Shown here piece after piece: positions 43,824 through 51,792 of a stretch of 64,000 bases of DNA (its first letter is position 1; each line of letters begins with the position of its first letter). A program made the translations under genes and the position numbers. The notes under the pieces were generated by a model. The model was not told the origin of the DNA and did no database searches. It saw nothing but the letters and a program-made list of their open reading frames with translations. Source of the DNA: Saprospiraceae bacterium. Its GTDB lineage: Bacteria; Bacteroidota; Bacteroidia; Chitinophagales; Saprospiraceae. The stretch covers positions 62,001-126,000 of the forward strand of contig JANQLV010000041.1 in NCBI GenBank assembly GCA_028280415.1. Reading direction: 5' to 3'.

Positions 43824-44459
43824 TTATTTGAAAAGTTCCCGGCGACCATATTTGCTGCAAATCGGGCAAGCATTGGGATCGTGCCCTCTGGCCGGGCAAT
43901 ATTCTCTTCCAAAGAAGATAATCTGCAAATGCAATTTATTCCATTTCTCCCTTGGAAATATTCTTTTCAAATCAGCTTCGGTTTTTTCTACATTTTTACC
44001 GGTACTCAATTTCCAGCGATATGCCAGGCGGTGAATATGCGTATCCACGGGAAAAGCAGGCACTCCAAAAGCTTGTGACATAACGACCGAAGCTGTTTTG
44101 TGCCCAACTCCGGGCAATGCTTCCAGTGCTTCAAAACTTTGAGGAACCTGCCCTTCGTATTTATCAATCAGGATATTGGAAAGATCATAAATTGCCTTTG
44201 ATTTTCGGGGAGAGAGTCCGCAAGGTCGAATAATAGATTTGATCTCTTCTACATCCAGGTTCACCATTTCGAAAGGACTCTCCGCTTTTTCAAACAAAAA
44301 AGGCGTTACCTTATTGACACGTTCATCAGTACACTGAGCCGATAGTAAAACGGCAACCAGTAGCGTATAGGGATCATTATGATCCAAAGGTATAGGCGTT
44401 TCGGGGTATAATTCCTCCAGTATTCTGGCAATATCATCTGCTTTTTCCTGTTTGGTCAT
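43824..44459 (-). CDS. nth: Endonuclease III (Nth) with a non-canonical cysteine set
   Basis: A 211-residue HhH-GPD DNA glycosylase/AP lyase that removes oxidised pyrimidines. The helix-hairpin-helix LPGVGHKTASVV carries catalytic Lys121 and the catalytic Asp is Asp139 in FPVDTHIHRLA, matching the E. coli residues (Lys120 and Asp138). At the C-terminus the usual cluster C-x6-C-x2-C-x5-C is replaced by Cys188-x9-Cys198-x2-Cys201, with no fourth Cys in the remaining ten residues (SKYGRRELFK). The [4Fe-4S] cluster may therefore be absent, altered or given a different fourth ligand. Otherwise the sequence looks active. It converges on tamL. Confidence 0.88.
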   Translation of the reverse strand: MTKQEKADDIARILEELYPETPIPLDHNDPYTLLVAVLLSAQCTDERVNKVTPFLFEKAESPFEMVNLDVEEIKSIIRPCGLSPRKSKAIYDLSNILIDKYEGQVPQSFEALEALPGVGHKTASVVMSQAFGVPAFPVDTHIHRLAYRWKLSTGKNVEKTEADLKRIFPREKWNKLHLQIIFFGREYCPARGHDPNACPICSKYGRRELFK

Positions 44460-44491
44460 TATTTCGTTTTCCTTTTTAAATATTTATCGTT

Positions 44492-45505
44492 TCAAAGCTC
44501 TGCTAAAAAAGCCAGCGTATCTACGCCATCTGCATAATCTTTTAATTCGGGGTACTGCGCTTTTCCAAAAGGAACAGCCCTCCAGTTAGCATTGTCTTTG
44601 CCCACAATACATTGAATTTCATTCCGCCGCTCCTTCAATTTTGATTTTAAATCTTCAGAATCATCGTAATACTCATAGTGCAGTTGTGCGATACGAGACT
44701 GTAAAGCGGAATTTTCTGTCAATAAGATGCAGCCATTTGATTGATGGGGGATATTATTGAGAATGAGTAAAGTATAATTATAATCAAAATTATTCTTGTA
44801 CTTATCGTGTAAAACGACTTCTTTATAGGCATGTAAAGCTTCCAGTAAAGGTTCAAAAGCGTAATCTCTTGGCAAATAAAGCTTGGAAACATTGCGACAA
44901 CCGAGTCCAAAATATTGAAAAATATCTTTCCCAAGTAGTTCTAAGTCTTCCCTTGATTCTTCACCATCCAGTACAGCTACTGCATTTCTGTTTTTTCGAA
45001 TAATATTCGGGTATTTTCCAAAATAGGCTTCGAAATACCGGGCAGAATTATTGCTCCCTGTAGCGATAACTGCTTCCGGATTTTTCAATCGCTCGGTGAT
45101 TTCGAAATAGGCCCCTGCCCGACCGTCTGCTTCGGACATGATTTTTATAAAATAAGGAATCAAATATTTGTCCTTTTCCGAAAGCTTGATCTGTGCAATA
45201 TGTCCACTGATAAAAACAGAAAGGATATCATGAAAACCTACTAAGGGAATATTCCCGGCTAGTACGAGGCCTACTTTTCTGGCTGGTTGAACATCATTGA
45301 TACGATATCCGGAAATCCAGTCTTCAAGTGATGCTTTTTGCAAAAAAAGCCGGCTAATCGATTCAATGGATTGGTATATATTTTCTTTGGTGAACCAGCG
45401 ATTATTAAAATACGTATGTTGTATTTCCGCATCCAGCTGTTCGCTGCCCGTTTTGAGATGTTCCCCTAAAACCGTTAAAATATCAATTCTTTCCGATAAT
45501 TTCAT
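44492..45505 (-). CDS. LuxC-family acyl-CoA reductase
   Basis: A 337-residue LuxC-like protein, an NADPH-dependent acyl-CoA/acyl-ACP reductase of the aldehyde-dehydrogenase superfamily. Recognisable parts are LVLAGNIPLVGFHDILSVFISG, ATGSNNSARYFEAYFGKYP, RKNRNAVAVLDGEES, GKDIFQYFGLGCRNVSKLYL (with the conserved catalytic Cys in LGCRNVS) and a C-terminal FGKAQYPELKDYADGVDT. In luminous bacteria LuxC works with LuxE and LuxD to make the aldehyde for luciferase. Here the LuxE-like acyltransferase is 36 kb away and no luciferase is seen. It overlaps the DUF1415 gene by 23 nt. Confidence 0.85.
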   Translation of the reverse strand: MKLSERIDILTVLGEHLKTGSEQLDAEIQHTYFNNRWFTKENIYQSIESISRLFLQKASLEDWISGYRINDVQPARKVGLVLAGNIPLVGFHDILSVFISGHIAQIKLSEKDKYLIPYFIKIMSEADGRAGAYFEITERLKNPEAVIATGSNNSARYFEAYFGKYPNIIRKNRNAVAVLDGEESREDLELLGKDIFQYFGLGCRNVSKLYLPRDYAFEPLLEALHAYKEVVLHDKYKNNFDYNYTLLILNNIPHQSNGCILLTENSALQSRIAQLHYEYYDDSEDLKSKLKERRNEIQCIVGKDNANWRAVPFGKAQYPELKDYADGVDTLAFLAEL

Positions 45506-46028
45506 TCCTTAAATTATTTAAACCTTTGATACCGATTTTGTTCATCACCTCGATATTTTTCGAAGGTATTTCCAGGGTATCCGGGTGCAAATTTATGGCT
45601 TTTTGTACACTATTTTCACGCAAAATATGAATCATTGGAAAAGGAGAGCGATTGGTAAAGTTTTCGGGAGCATCCGGATCGGTGCCTGCAAACTGATATT
45701 GAGGATGAAAGCTCGCAAATTGCACCTGTCCATTCAGTCCAAGTGTTTCCAAATCATCCTGCATTTGATTTAATACATTGATGTAATCATAAAAATCATT
45801 TAATGCATCCGGCAGGATGATCAGACTCGTTTCCACTAATTCGGGAGCCGTATCGAGCAAAAAATTACATTCTGTAAAAGTTTGTACGATAATATTTTCC
45901 AGATTATTTCCCTCGATAATAACATACCGAATCTGGTCTTTTTCAAACGGAACTTTGGCAAAAGGGCATAAATTATAGGCAATAATGAATTTTTCGATCC
46001 AGGCTTGAGTTTGGTAGAGAACAGACAT
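45483..46028 (-). CDS. DUF1415-family protein
   Basis: A 181-residue soluble protein with the DUF1415 features: WIEKFIIAYNLCPFAKVPF at the start, ETSLIILPDALNDFYDYINVL in the middle, and FASFHPQYQFAGTDPDAPENFTNRSPFPMIHILRE with the conserved FHP, RSPFP core. Its biochemical role is unknown, and family members are common in Proteobacteria and Bacteroidota. The 3' end overlaps the 5' end of the LuxC gene by 23 nt, so the pair is probably cotranslated and may share a pathway. Confidence 0.85.
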   Translation of the reverse strand: MSVLYQTQAWIEKFIIAYNLCPFAKVPFEKDQIRYVIIEGNNLENIIVQTFTECNFLLDTAPELVETSLIILPDALNDFYDYINVLNQMQDDLETLGLNGQVQFASFHPQYQFAGTDPDAPENFTNRSPFPMIHILRENSVQKAINLHPDTLEIPSKNIEVMNKIGIKGLNNLRNEIIGKN

Positions 46029-46106
46029 GTGCTTATATAGTTAGCGGGATATGTGTTGGTGATTTGAAAGTCACCAGAGAAAACATAATCGCAGGTGAGT
46101 AATCAT

Positions 46107-47126
46107 TTATTCCAGGAGTTCCTTTCGACCGGAAACATAAGTACGCCATTTATTTAAAACGCTTTGAAAATCCTCCGGTAAATCAGAATCGAAATACATT
46201 TCTTCACCGGTACGGGGATGAATAAAGCCCAATGATTTTGCGTGTAGCGCCTGACGGGATATCAATTTGAAACAGTTTTCTACAAATTGACGATATTTAG
46301 TAAATACCGTTCCTTTCATTATTTTATTACCTCCATAGCGTTCATCTCCAAAAAGCGGATGTCCCTGGCTCTTGAAATGTACTCGAATCTGATGGGTTCG
46401 ACCGGTTTCCAATCGGCATTCGACCAGGCTTACATAGTACAACCTCTCCAATACTTTATAATGCGTAATCGCATGTTTTCCACCTTCCTCGACAACGGCG
46501 CGCAAAACAGCATTGCGTGGGTCACGGGCAATATTTCCAATAATCGTTCCTTCATCCTCATCCATTTCTCCCCAAATCAATGCCTGATAACGCCTTTTTG
46601 CAACATGATCAAAAAACTGTTTGGACAGATGCGTCATCGCCTCTTCATTTTTAGCAATAACCATGAGTCCGGTGGTATCTTTATCGATGCGGTGTACCAA
46701 TCCCGGGCGATCGCTAAAATTTCCTTCTTTGACGGGTAGTTGATGATTCTGATAATAATGCACCAGACCATTTACCAATGTTCCATCCGGTGTACCTACT
46801 CCGGGATGAACAGCCATACCGGCTTGTTTATTTAACACCAAAACATCTTCATCCTCGTAAATAATATCCAATGGGATATCCTGAGGGATAACCGGCCCAT
46901 CTTCCCGGGGAGGTGTAGGCAAAGATAAAGCAATCACCATCCCGGGCTTTACTTTGAAATTGGCTTTCACTACTTTATCATCTACGGTAATTGCTCCTTG
47001 CTTAATAGCATTCTGGATTCGATTACGCGAGGCTTTCTCAATTTTGTTCAATACAAATTTATCTATCCGAACAGGTGTTTGTCCCGGATCAACCACAATT
47101 CTAAAATGTTCGTATAAATTCTCCAC
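46107..47126 (-). CDS. rluD: RluA/RluD-family pseudouridine synthase
   Basis: A 339-residue enzyme that converts uridine to pseudouridine in rRNA or tRNA. The N-terminal S4 RNA-binding domain covers about residues 15-75 (RIDKFVLNKIEKASRNRIQ). The catalytic motif is HRIDKDTTGLMVIAKN, with the catalytic Asp in the RIDKDT segment. Further motifs are VVNKQAGMAVHPG-like LNKQAGMAVHPGVG, LETGRTHQIRVHFKSQGHPL and ARQALHAKSLGF-like RQALHAKSLGF. The start codon is GTG at 47126, because no ATG opens the frame. The specific RNA target is probably 23S rRNA (RluD positions). Confidence 0.92.
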   Translation of the reverse strand: MENLYEHFRIVVDPGQTPVRIDKFVLNKIEKASRNRIQNAIKQGAITVDDKVVKANFKVKPGMVIALSLPTPPREDGPVIPQDIPLDIIYEDEDVLVLNKQAGMAVHPGVGTPDGTLVNGLVHYYQNHQLPVKEGNFSDRPGLVHRIDKDTTGLMVIAKNEEAMTHLSKQFFDHVAKRRYQALIWGEMDEDEGTIIGNIARDPRNAVLRAVVEEGGKHAITHYKVLERLYYVSLVECRLETGRTHQIRVHFKSQGHPLFGDERYGGNKIMKGTVFTKYRQFVENCFKLISRQALHAKSLGFIHPRTGEEMYFDSDLPEDFQSVLNKWRTYVSGRKELLE

Positions 47127-47188
47127 GATTCGTTGTTCGTTTATTTAAGATATGAGTTTGTATTTATGAAATGCTGATTTTCCTTAAT

Positions 47189-47968
47189 TTAAAACACAAA
47201 GCTAACACCAATCTGCGGAATAAGCATATCCGTCGTAGAATTCTTTTCCTCGAAGGCATCAATGGTATCGACGATTGGAACATTAGGATCATCCCTTCGG
47301 GCCAAATAATCGGCCGCACTACCTTTTAAATAACTACAACGACCTTCCAGTAAAATATAATAGCCACCATACAGCTCCCTAATTAGAACTTGAAAGCCAA
47401 CTGCACCACCAAAACTGAATGCCCAGTCTCCCTGCTCAATATAGCTGTCGATCGTATCATCGTCATATGAGTCTAAATCTTGAAGAATCGTACGAGTATA
47501 AAAGTTTCTAAAACCAACCATTCCATCAATAAAAGGTTGTATAGGGCTATTTACCGGTGGCAAGACCCGCATCATACCGTGTATCATAAAAATATTATTG
47601 CGAGTAATGAAGCGACCATCAATGCTCTCACCATCAATGATTACAATCTGATCCTGTCTTTCTCTATCGTGGAAGACAATTCTGCTCGATATTCCGGCTA
47701 AAACCGGAATACTGGCCTGGCGATTGGTTCTTACCAAAAAATTACCCCCTACCCCCACACCAACACCATCCAGATTATCCCTGAAATTAGCCTGAGGAAT
47801 AGCGAGATCGAATTCAAGCCCAAGACTAAACATGGGAATATAATCAGAGTCTTCCTCATAATTTTCCTCTGCCGCATAATCTTCTTCAAATTCAGCTCCC
47901 TCTTCCTGCGCATTAATTTGTACCCCAAAGCCCAGGAGTACAAACAATAATAAAATTAAATGTTTCAT
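47189..47968 (-). CDS. Outer-membrane beta-barrel-type protein of unknown function
   Basis: A 259-residue exported protein with the signal MKHLILLLFVLLGFGVQINAQ, an acidic segment (EEGAEFEEDYAAEENYEEDSDY, about residues 22-43) and then alternating beta strands ending in GVSFVF, whose terminal aromatic residue is typical of outer-membrane barrels (roughly 8-10 strands). It resembles the outer-membrane beta-barrel group (PF13568-like) of Bacteroidota. The function is unknown. It is transcribed alone on the minus strand upstream of rluD. Confidence 0.7.
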   Translation of the reverse strand: MKHLILLLFVLLGFGVQINAQEEGAEFEEDYAAEENYEEDSDYIPMFSLGLEFDLAIPQANFRDNLDGVGVGVGGNFLVRTNRQASIPVLAGISSRIVFHDRERQDQIVIIDGESIDGRFITRNNIFMIHGMMRVLPPVNSPIQPFIDGMVGFRNFYTRTILQDLDSYDDDTIDSYIEQGDWAFSFGGAVGFQVLIRELYGGYYILLEGRCSYLKGSAADYLARRDDPNVPIVDTIDAFEEKNSTTDMLIPQIGVSFVF

Positions 47969-48276
47969 CAGCTTAGTTTTCTAAATATCAAATTTGACTT
48001 CATTACAAAAACACTTGTAAAGCTTTGCCTGGTTTTCAAAAATAAAATTTTGTTAAAAATTAAGTCCCCCTATGCAAATCACCTCTAAAAGGTTGCCTGC
48101 TCTTTATTACAAAATCGACTTAAGTCCGCCAATATCCTTTTGTTTAACATTCCGACCCAAAAAGTACTCAAAGATTCAACAAAAGGCAACCTCAGCAGTT
48201 CTGAGCGCATACTGTAGATATACGATCACCTAAATAATAACTAATTTTTATCAAAAAAACTTAAATCACTTAACCA
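47969..48276. other. Divergent region with a distant inverted pair
   Basis: These 308 bp carry AGGTTGCCT (48090-48098) and its complement AGGCAACCT (48184-48192), 85 nt apart. A short direct repeat, TTAAGTCC followed by CCC or GCC, occurs at about 48060 and 48120. No promoter pair with both boxes is clear. Confidence 0.35.
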
Positions 48277-49212
48277 ATGATTATTAAGCTTTCTAAATTA
48301 AGCTGGGCATTTATCCTGGCATTGCCTTTATTTTTTACTGCTTGTGATAATGATGATGACAGTGCTGATCCAAAGAGTATTGTAGAAATCGTTGCGGAAG
48401 ACGACGATTTCAGTACGCTTGCAACGGCCCTTGAGCGTGCGGATTTATTATCTGTATTGGAGCAACAAGGAACATCATATACCGTATTTGCACCGAATAA
48501 TGCGGCCTTTACAGCTTCTGGTGTTGATATTGCTGATTTTACAGATGAAGAATTAAAACCAATTCTTCTTTACCATGTTTTGGCCGGCACTAAATTGAAT
48601 GCCGCAGATATTAATGAAGGGAAGAACTATGTAAGTACGGCTTCCGATACTGGCCCTGAACAGACACAACTTTCTATCCTTGTAGAGAAAACCGGAAGTG
48701 CTGTAAAAATCAATAATGCAGTTAACGTTTCTACTGCTGATGTCGATGCAAGCAATGGCGTTATCCACATCGTTGATAAAGTAATCCTTCCACTGGATGT
48801 AGTTGGGCATGCTTCGGCGAATAATGATTTTACCAGCCTTGTTACAGCTTTGGGAGCTGCTGAAGGCGATCTGGTAACGACTTTACAAACTGCAGGTCCT
48901 TTTACCGTATTTGCTCCAGTAAACAGCGCTTTTGATGCGATTTCGGATGTTACCGATGGCTTAAGTGAGGCTCAATTAGCCAAGGTTTTACTTTATCACG
49001 TTTTAAGTGGAAATAATGTAAGAAGCGGACTTTCAGAAGGAAGCCAGGAAACTTTAAATGATGGGGTAAGCTTCACGGTAAATGTCAATGGAGATGAAGT
49101 AAGCATAACAGATGCCGGTGGCGGAGTAGCGACTGTACTATTGACAGATGTACAAGCTACCAATGGGGTGATCCATGTTTTAAATGCAGTGCTTGTGCCG
49201 GATAATCTTTAA
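48277..49212 (+). CDS. Lipoprotein with two fasciclin (FAS1) domains
   Basis: A 311-residue lipoprotein. The signal ends at LFFTAC (Cys near residue 23), followed by an acidic DNDDDSADP spacer, and two FAS1 adhesion domains cover about residues 30-170 and 175-308. Each repeat has the H1 motif (TVFAPNNAAFTA and TVFAPVNSAFDA) and the H2 motif ending in VIHIVD or VIHVLNAVLVP. FAS1 proteins mediate cell-surface adhesion or carbohydrate binding. It has its own promoter region and is followed by a long palindrome that separates it from the converging peptidase gene. Confidence 0.9.
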   Translation: MIIKLSKLSWAFILALPLFFTACDNDDDSADPKSIVEIVAEDDDFSTLATALERADLLSVLEQQGTSYTVFAPNNAAFTASGVDIADFTDEELKPILLYHVLAGTKLNAADINEGKNYVSTASDTGPEQTQLSILVEKTGSAVKINNAVNVSTADVDASNGVIHIVDKVILPLDVVGHASANNDFTSLVTALGAAEGDLVTTLQTAGPFTVFAPVNSAFDAISDVTDGLSEAQLAKVLLYHVLSGNNVRSGLSEGSQETLNDGVSFTVNVNGDEVSITDAGGGVATVLLTDVQATNGVIHVLNAVLVPDNL

Positions 49213-49216
49213 TTTT

Positions 49217-49278
49217 TAAGTATAAGTTTAAGTTCAAGTCTAAGATTAATTTTAAACTTGAACTTAAACTTATACTTA
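49217..49278. terminator. Long perfect palindrome between convergent genes (bidirectional terminator)
   Basis: A 23-bp perfect inverted repeat (arms 49217-49239 and 49256-49278) is separated by a 16-nt loop. Each arm is made of short AAGTTT/AAGTTC units. It sits exactly between the fasciclin stop and the peptidase stop, so it probably ends both transcripts. A related sequence occurs near the window start (see findings). Confidence 0.75.
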
Positions 49279-49293
49279 CACTTTCACTTCTTT

Positions 49294-51501
49294 TTAATTC
49301 ATTACTGCTCCTTCGTTAATTCCTGCCAGATCGAGGAAAAAAGCATATTCCAAAGCTGTTTCTTTAAATCGCGCAAATCTTCCTGATACCCCACCATGTC
49401 CAGCTTCCATATTGGTGCGTAGCAACAAGGTATTATTATCCGTTTTCATATCTCTGAGTTTTGCCACCCATTTGGCAGGCTCCCAATATTGCACCTGAGA
49501 ATCATGATAGCCAGTCGTCACCAACATATTAGGGTAATTTTTGGCTTCCACATTATCATAAGGCGAATAGGATTTTATATAATCGTAGTATACTTTGTCT
49601 TTCGGATTCCCCCATTCATCAAACTCTCCGGTCGTAAGTGGGATAGACTCATCCAGCATAGTGGTTACGACATCCACAAATGGAACTGCAGCAACTACTC
49701 CGGCCCACATCTCGGGTTCCATATTAACCACTGCTCCCATCAGCAAGCCTCCGGCACTGCCTCCCATGGCAAATAGTTTGTCCTCGGCAGCGTATTTATT
49801 TTTGACTAAATGCTTGCCACAGTCAATGAAATCGGTAAAGGTATTTTTCTTTTTCAGGAGCTTGCCGTCTTCGTACCACCAACGCCCCATTTCTTCGCCT
49901 CCGCGAATATGTGCTATCGCATAGATAAAGCCTCTGTCGAGCAGGCTTAATCTAACCGAGCTAAAATAAGGATCCATACTATTGCCATAGGAACCATAAG
50001 CATATAAGAGCAAAGGAGCCGTCCCGTCAAGCTTAGTTCCTTTGCGATAGACCAGGGAAACCGGCACTTTCTGTCCATCCCGGGCCGCTACAAAAAATCG
50101 CTCTGATTTGTAATTATTAGAATCAAAATCGCCAAGTACCTCCGCTTCTTTGAGCAATTTCATCTCTTTGCTCTTCATATTATAATCAAAAATAGAATTA
50201 GGCGTAGTCATCGAGGTATAGCCTAATCTCAAAATTTCGGTATCAAAATCCATATTAACCGAAGTGTAAGTCAGATAAGCCTGATCTTTAAACTGAATAT
50301 AATGTTCTTCGCCCTTCCACGGCATCACCCGAAGATTGGTAATACCGGCTTTGCGCTCTGAAAGTACCAGATAATCTTTGAAAATATCCATATCCTCCAA
50401 GAGCACATCCTCCCGGTTGGGGATGACTTCTTTCCAGTTATCCTTAGTCGTCGCCGTAACGGGCGTCTCCATCAATCTGAAATTCTTGGCCTCCAAATTG
50501 GTCCGGATGTAAAATTTATCCTGATAATGATCAATATTATATTCCAGATTACGCTCTCTGGGCTGAAAAACTTTAAACTGACCATTAGGATTATCAGCAT
50601 CCAGTATCCGGTATTCGGAAGAAAGCGTTTGGTAAGAACCTACGACAATATATTTGTCCGATTTTGTTTTATATACGAAAGTCCCAAAAGTCTCATCTTT
50701 CTCGTGATAAATTTCTTCATCTTTTGCTGCATCCTGCCCCAAAACATGTTTAAAGATTTTATAGGAGCGCAAAGAAGCATCTTTTACGGAGTAAAACAGC
50801 GTTTTATTATCATTTGCCCAAACTGCCCGTCCGGTAGTATTCGGAATAATATCTTTAATCATCTCTCCGGTTTCCAGATTCTTAAAGCGGACGGTATAAA
50901 TTCTTCGACTTAGCGTATCTTCTCCAAAAGCCAATATTTTATTATTCGGACTGACACTTAATCCCGCTGCATTATAATAGCTATAATCCTTGGCCAGATC
51001 ATTCACATTGAGCATTATTTCCTCTTCGGCATCCAGAGTTCCTTTTTTACGACTAAAAATAGGATACTCGTTACCTTCTTCGTAGCGGGTAATATAAAAA
51101 TATCCATTATCCTTATAAGGTACAGACTGATCATCTTGTTTGATACGACCAACAATTTCATTATAAAGTTTTTCCTGAAAAGCTTCAGTATGCTTTAATT
51201 TTGCCTTTGTAAAATCATTTTCCGCATTCAAATAATCTACCACTTCCTGAGTTTGAGCATCGAGCTTTTCTGCTTTTTTTTGCTCATCTGTCAGTTTCAT
51301 CCAATAATAATTATCAATTCGGGTATCCCCGTGTATGGTCAGTTCTTTGGGCTCTTTACGGGCCAGGGGTGGTTCTGCTTTTATCTCGTTCATACTAATC
51401 TTTTTTGTTTCAACTGCATCTGAATCCGAAGGTTCAGAATTACAACTAAATATAAATAGCACTGCAAGAAAGCAAAAATTTAAAACAGAGAAAACTTTCA
51501 T
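49294..51501 (-). CDS. Prolyl oligopeptidase-family (S9A) lipoprotein, oligopeptidase B-like
   Basis: A 735-residue serine peptidase. The lipoprotein signal is FLAVLFIFSC (Cys near residue 20). A seven-bladed beta-propeller runs to about residue 480, and the alpha/beta-hydrolase domain follows. Catalytic residues appear as Ser near 582 (GGSAGG), Asp near 667 (GYHDSQV) and His near 702 (EAGHGG). The family signature YAYGSYGNSMDPYFS and the acidic IRGGEEMGRWWYEDG segment fit oligopeptidase B, which cleaves after basic residues in short peptides. The lipid anchor would place it in the periplasm or on the outer membrane. It may complement the secreted subtilase in peptide use. Confidence 0.92.
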   Translation of the reverse strand: MKVFSVLNFCFLAVLFIFSCNSEPSDSDAVETKKISMNEIKAEPPLARKEPKELTIHGDTRIDNYYWMKLTDEQKKAEKLDAQTQEVVDYLNAENDFTKAKLKHTEAFQEKLYNEIVGRIKQDDQSVPYKDNGYFYITRYEEGNEYPIFSRKKGTLDAEEEIMLNVNDLAKDYSYYNAAGLSVSPNNKILAFGEDTLSRRIYTVRFKNLETGEMIKDIIPNTTGRAVWANDNKTLFYSVKDASLRSYKIFKHVLGQDAAKDEEIYHEKDETFGTFVYKTKSDKYIVVGSYQTLSSEYRILDADNPNGQFKVFQPRERNLEYNIDHYQDKFYIRTNLEAKNFRLMETPVTATTKDNWKEVIPNREDVLLEDMDIFKDYLVLSERKAGITNLRVMPWKGEEHYIQFKDQAYLTYTSVNMDFDTEILRLGYTSMTTPNSIFDYNMKSKEMKLLKEAEVLGDFDSNNYKSERFFVAARDGQKVPVSLVYRKGTKLDGTAPLLLYAYGSYGNSMDPYFSSVRLSLLDRGFIYAIAHIRGGEEMGRWWYEDGKLLKKKNTFTDFIDCGKHLVKNKYAAEDKLFAMGGSAGGLLMGAVVNMEPEMWAGVVAAVPFVDVVTTMLDESIPLTTGEFDEWGNPKDKVYYDYIKSYSPYDNVEAKNYPNMLVTTGYHDSQVQYWEPAKWVAKLRDMKTDNNTLLLRTNMEAGHGGVSGRFARFKETALEYAFFLDLAGINEGAVMN

Positions 51502-51792
51502 GGTTATATTAATTTAAAGGTATAAGTTTGTCGGTGATTAGATATAAGGTTTCAGATTGGCTCATGCCAAGCAATGCAACCTTAAAAATTGTTGAAAAAT
51601 TTGAATAATATTAATAATAAGTATAAAGCAGTAGACTAAATATGCTCTTTCTATTCTCCAACCTCTAATTTAAAGTTTTCAAAGAAAAAATTATTATAAA
51701 ACGTCTATAAGGCTGTATATATCTACTAAACATTAAATCCTATCGACATTTGATAATTGTATGAACGAAAAGTCATATTATTGCCATCTGAA

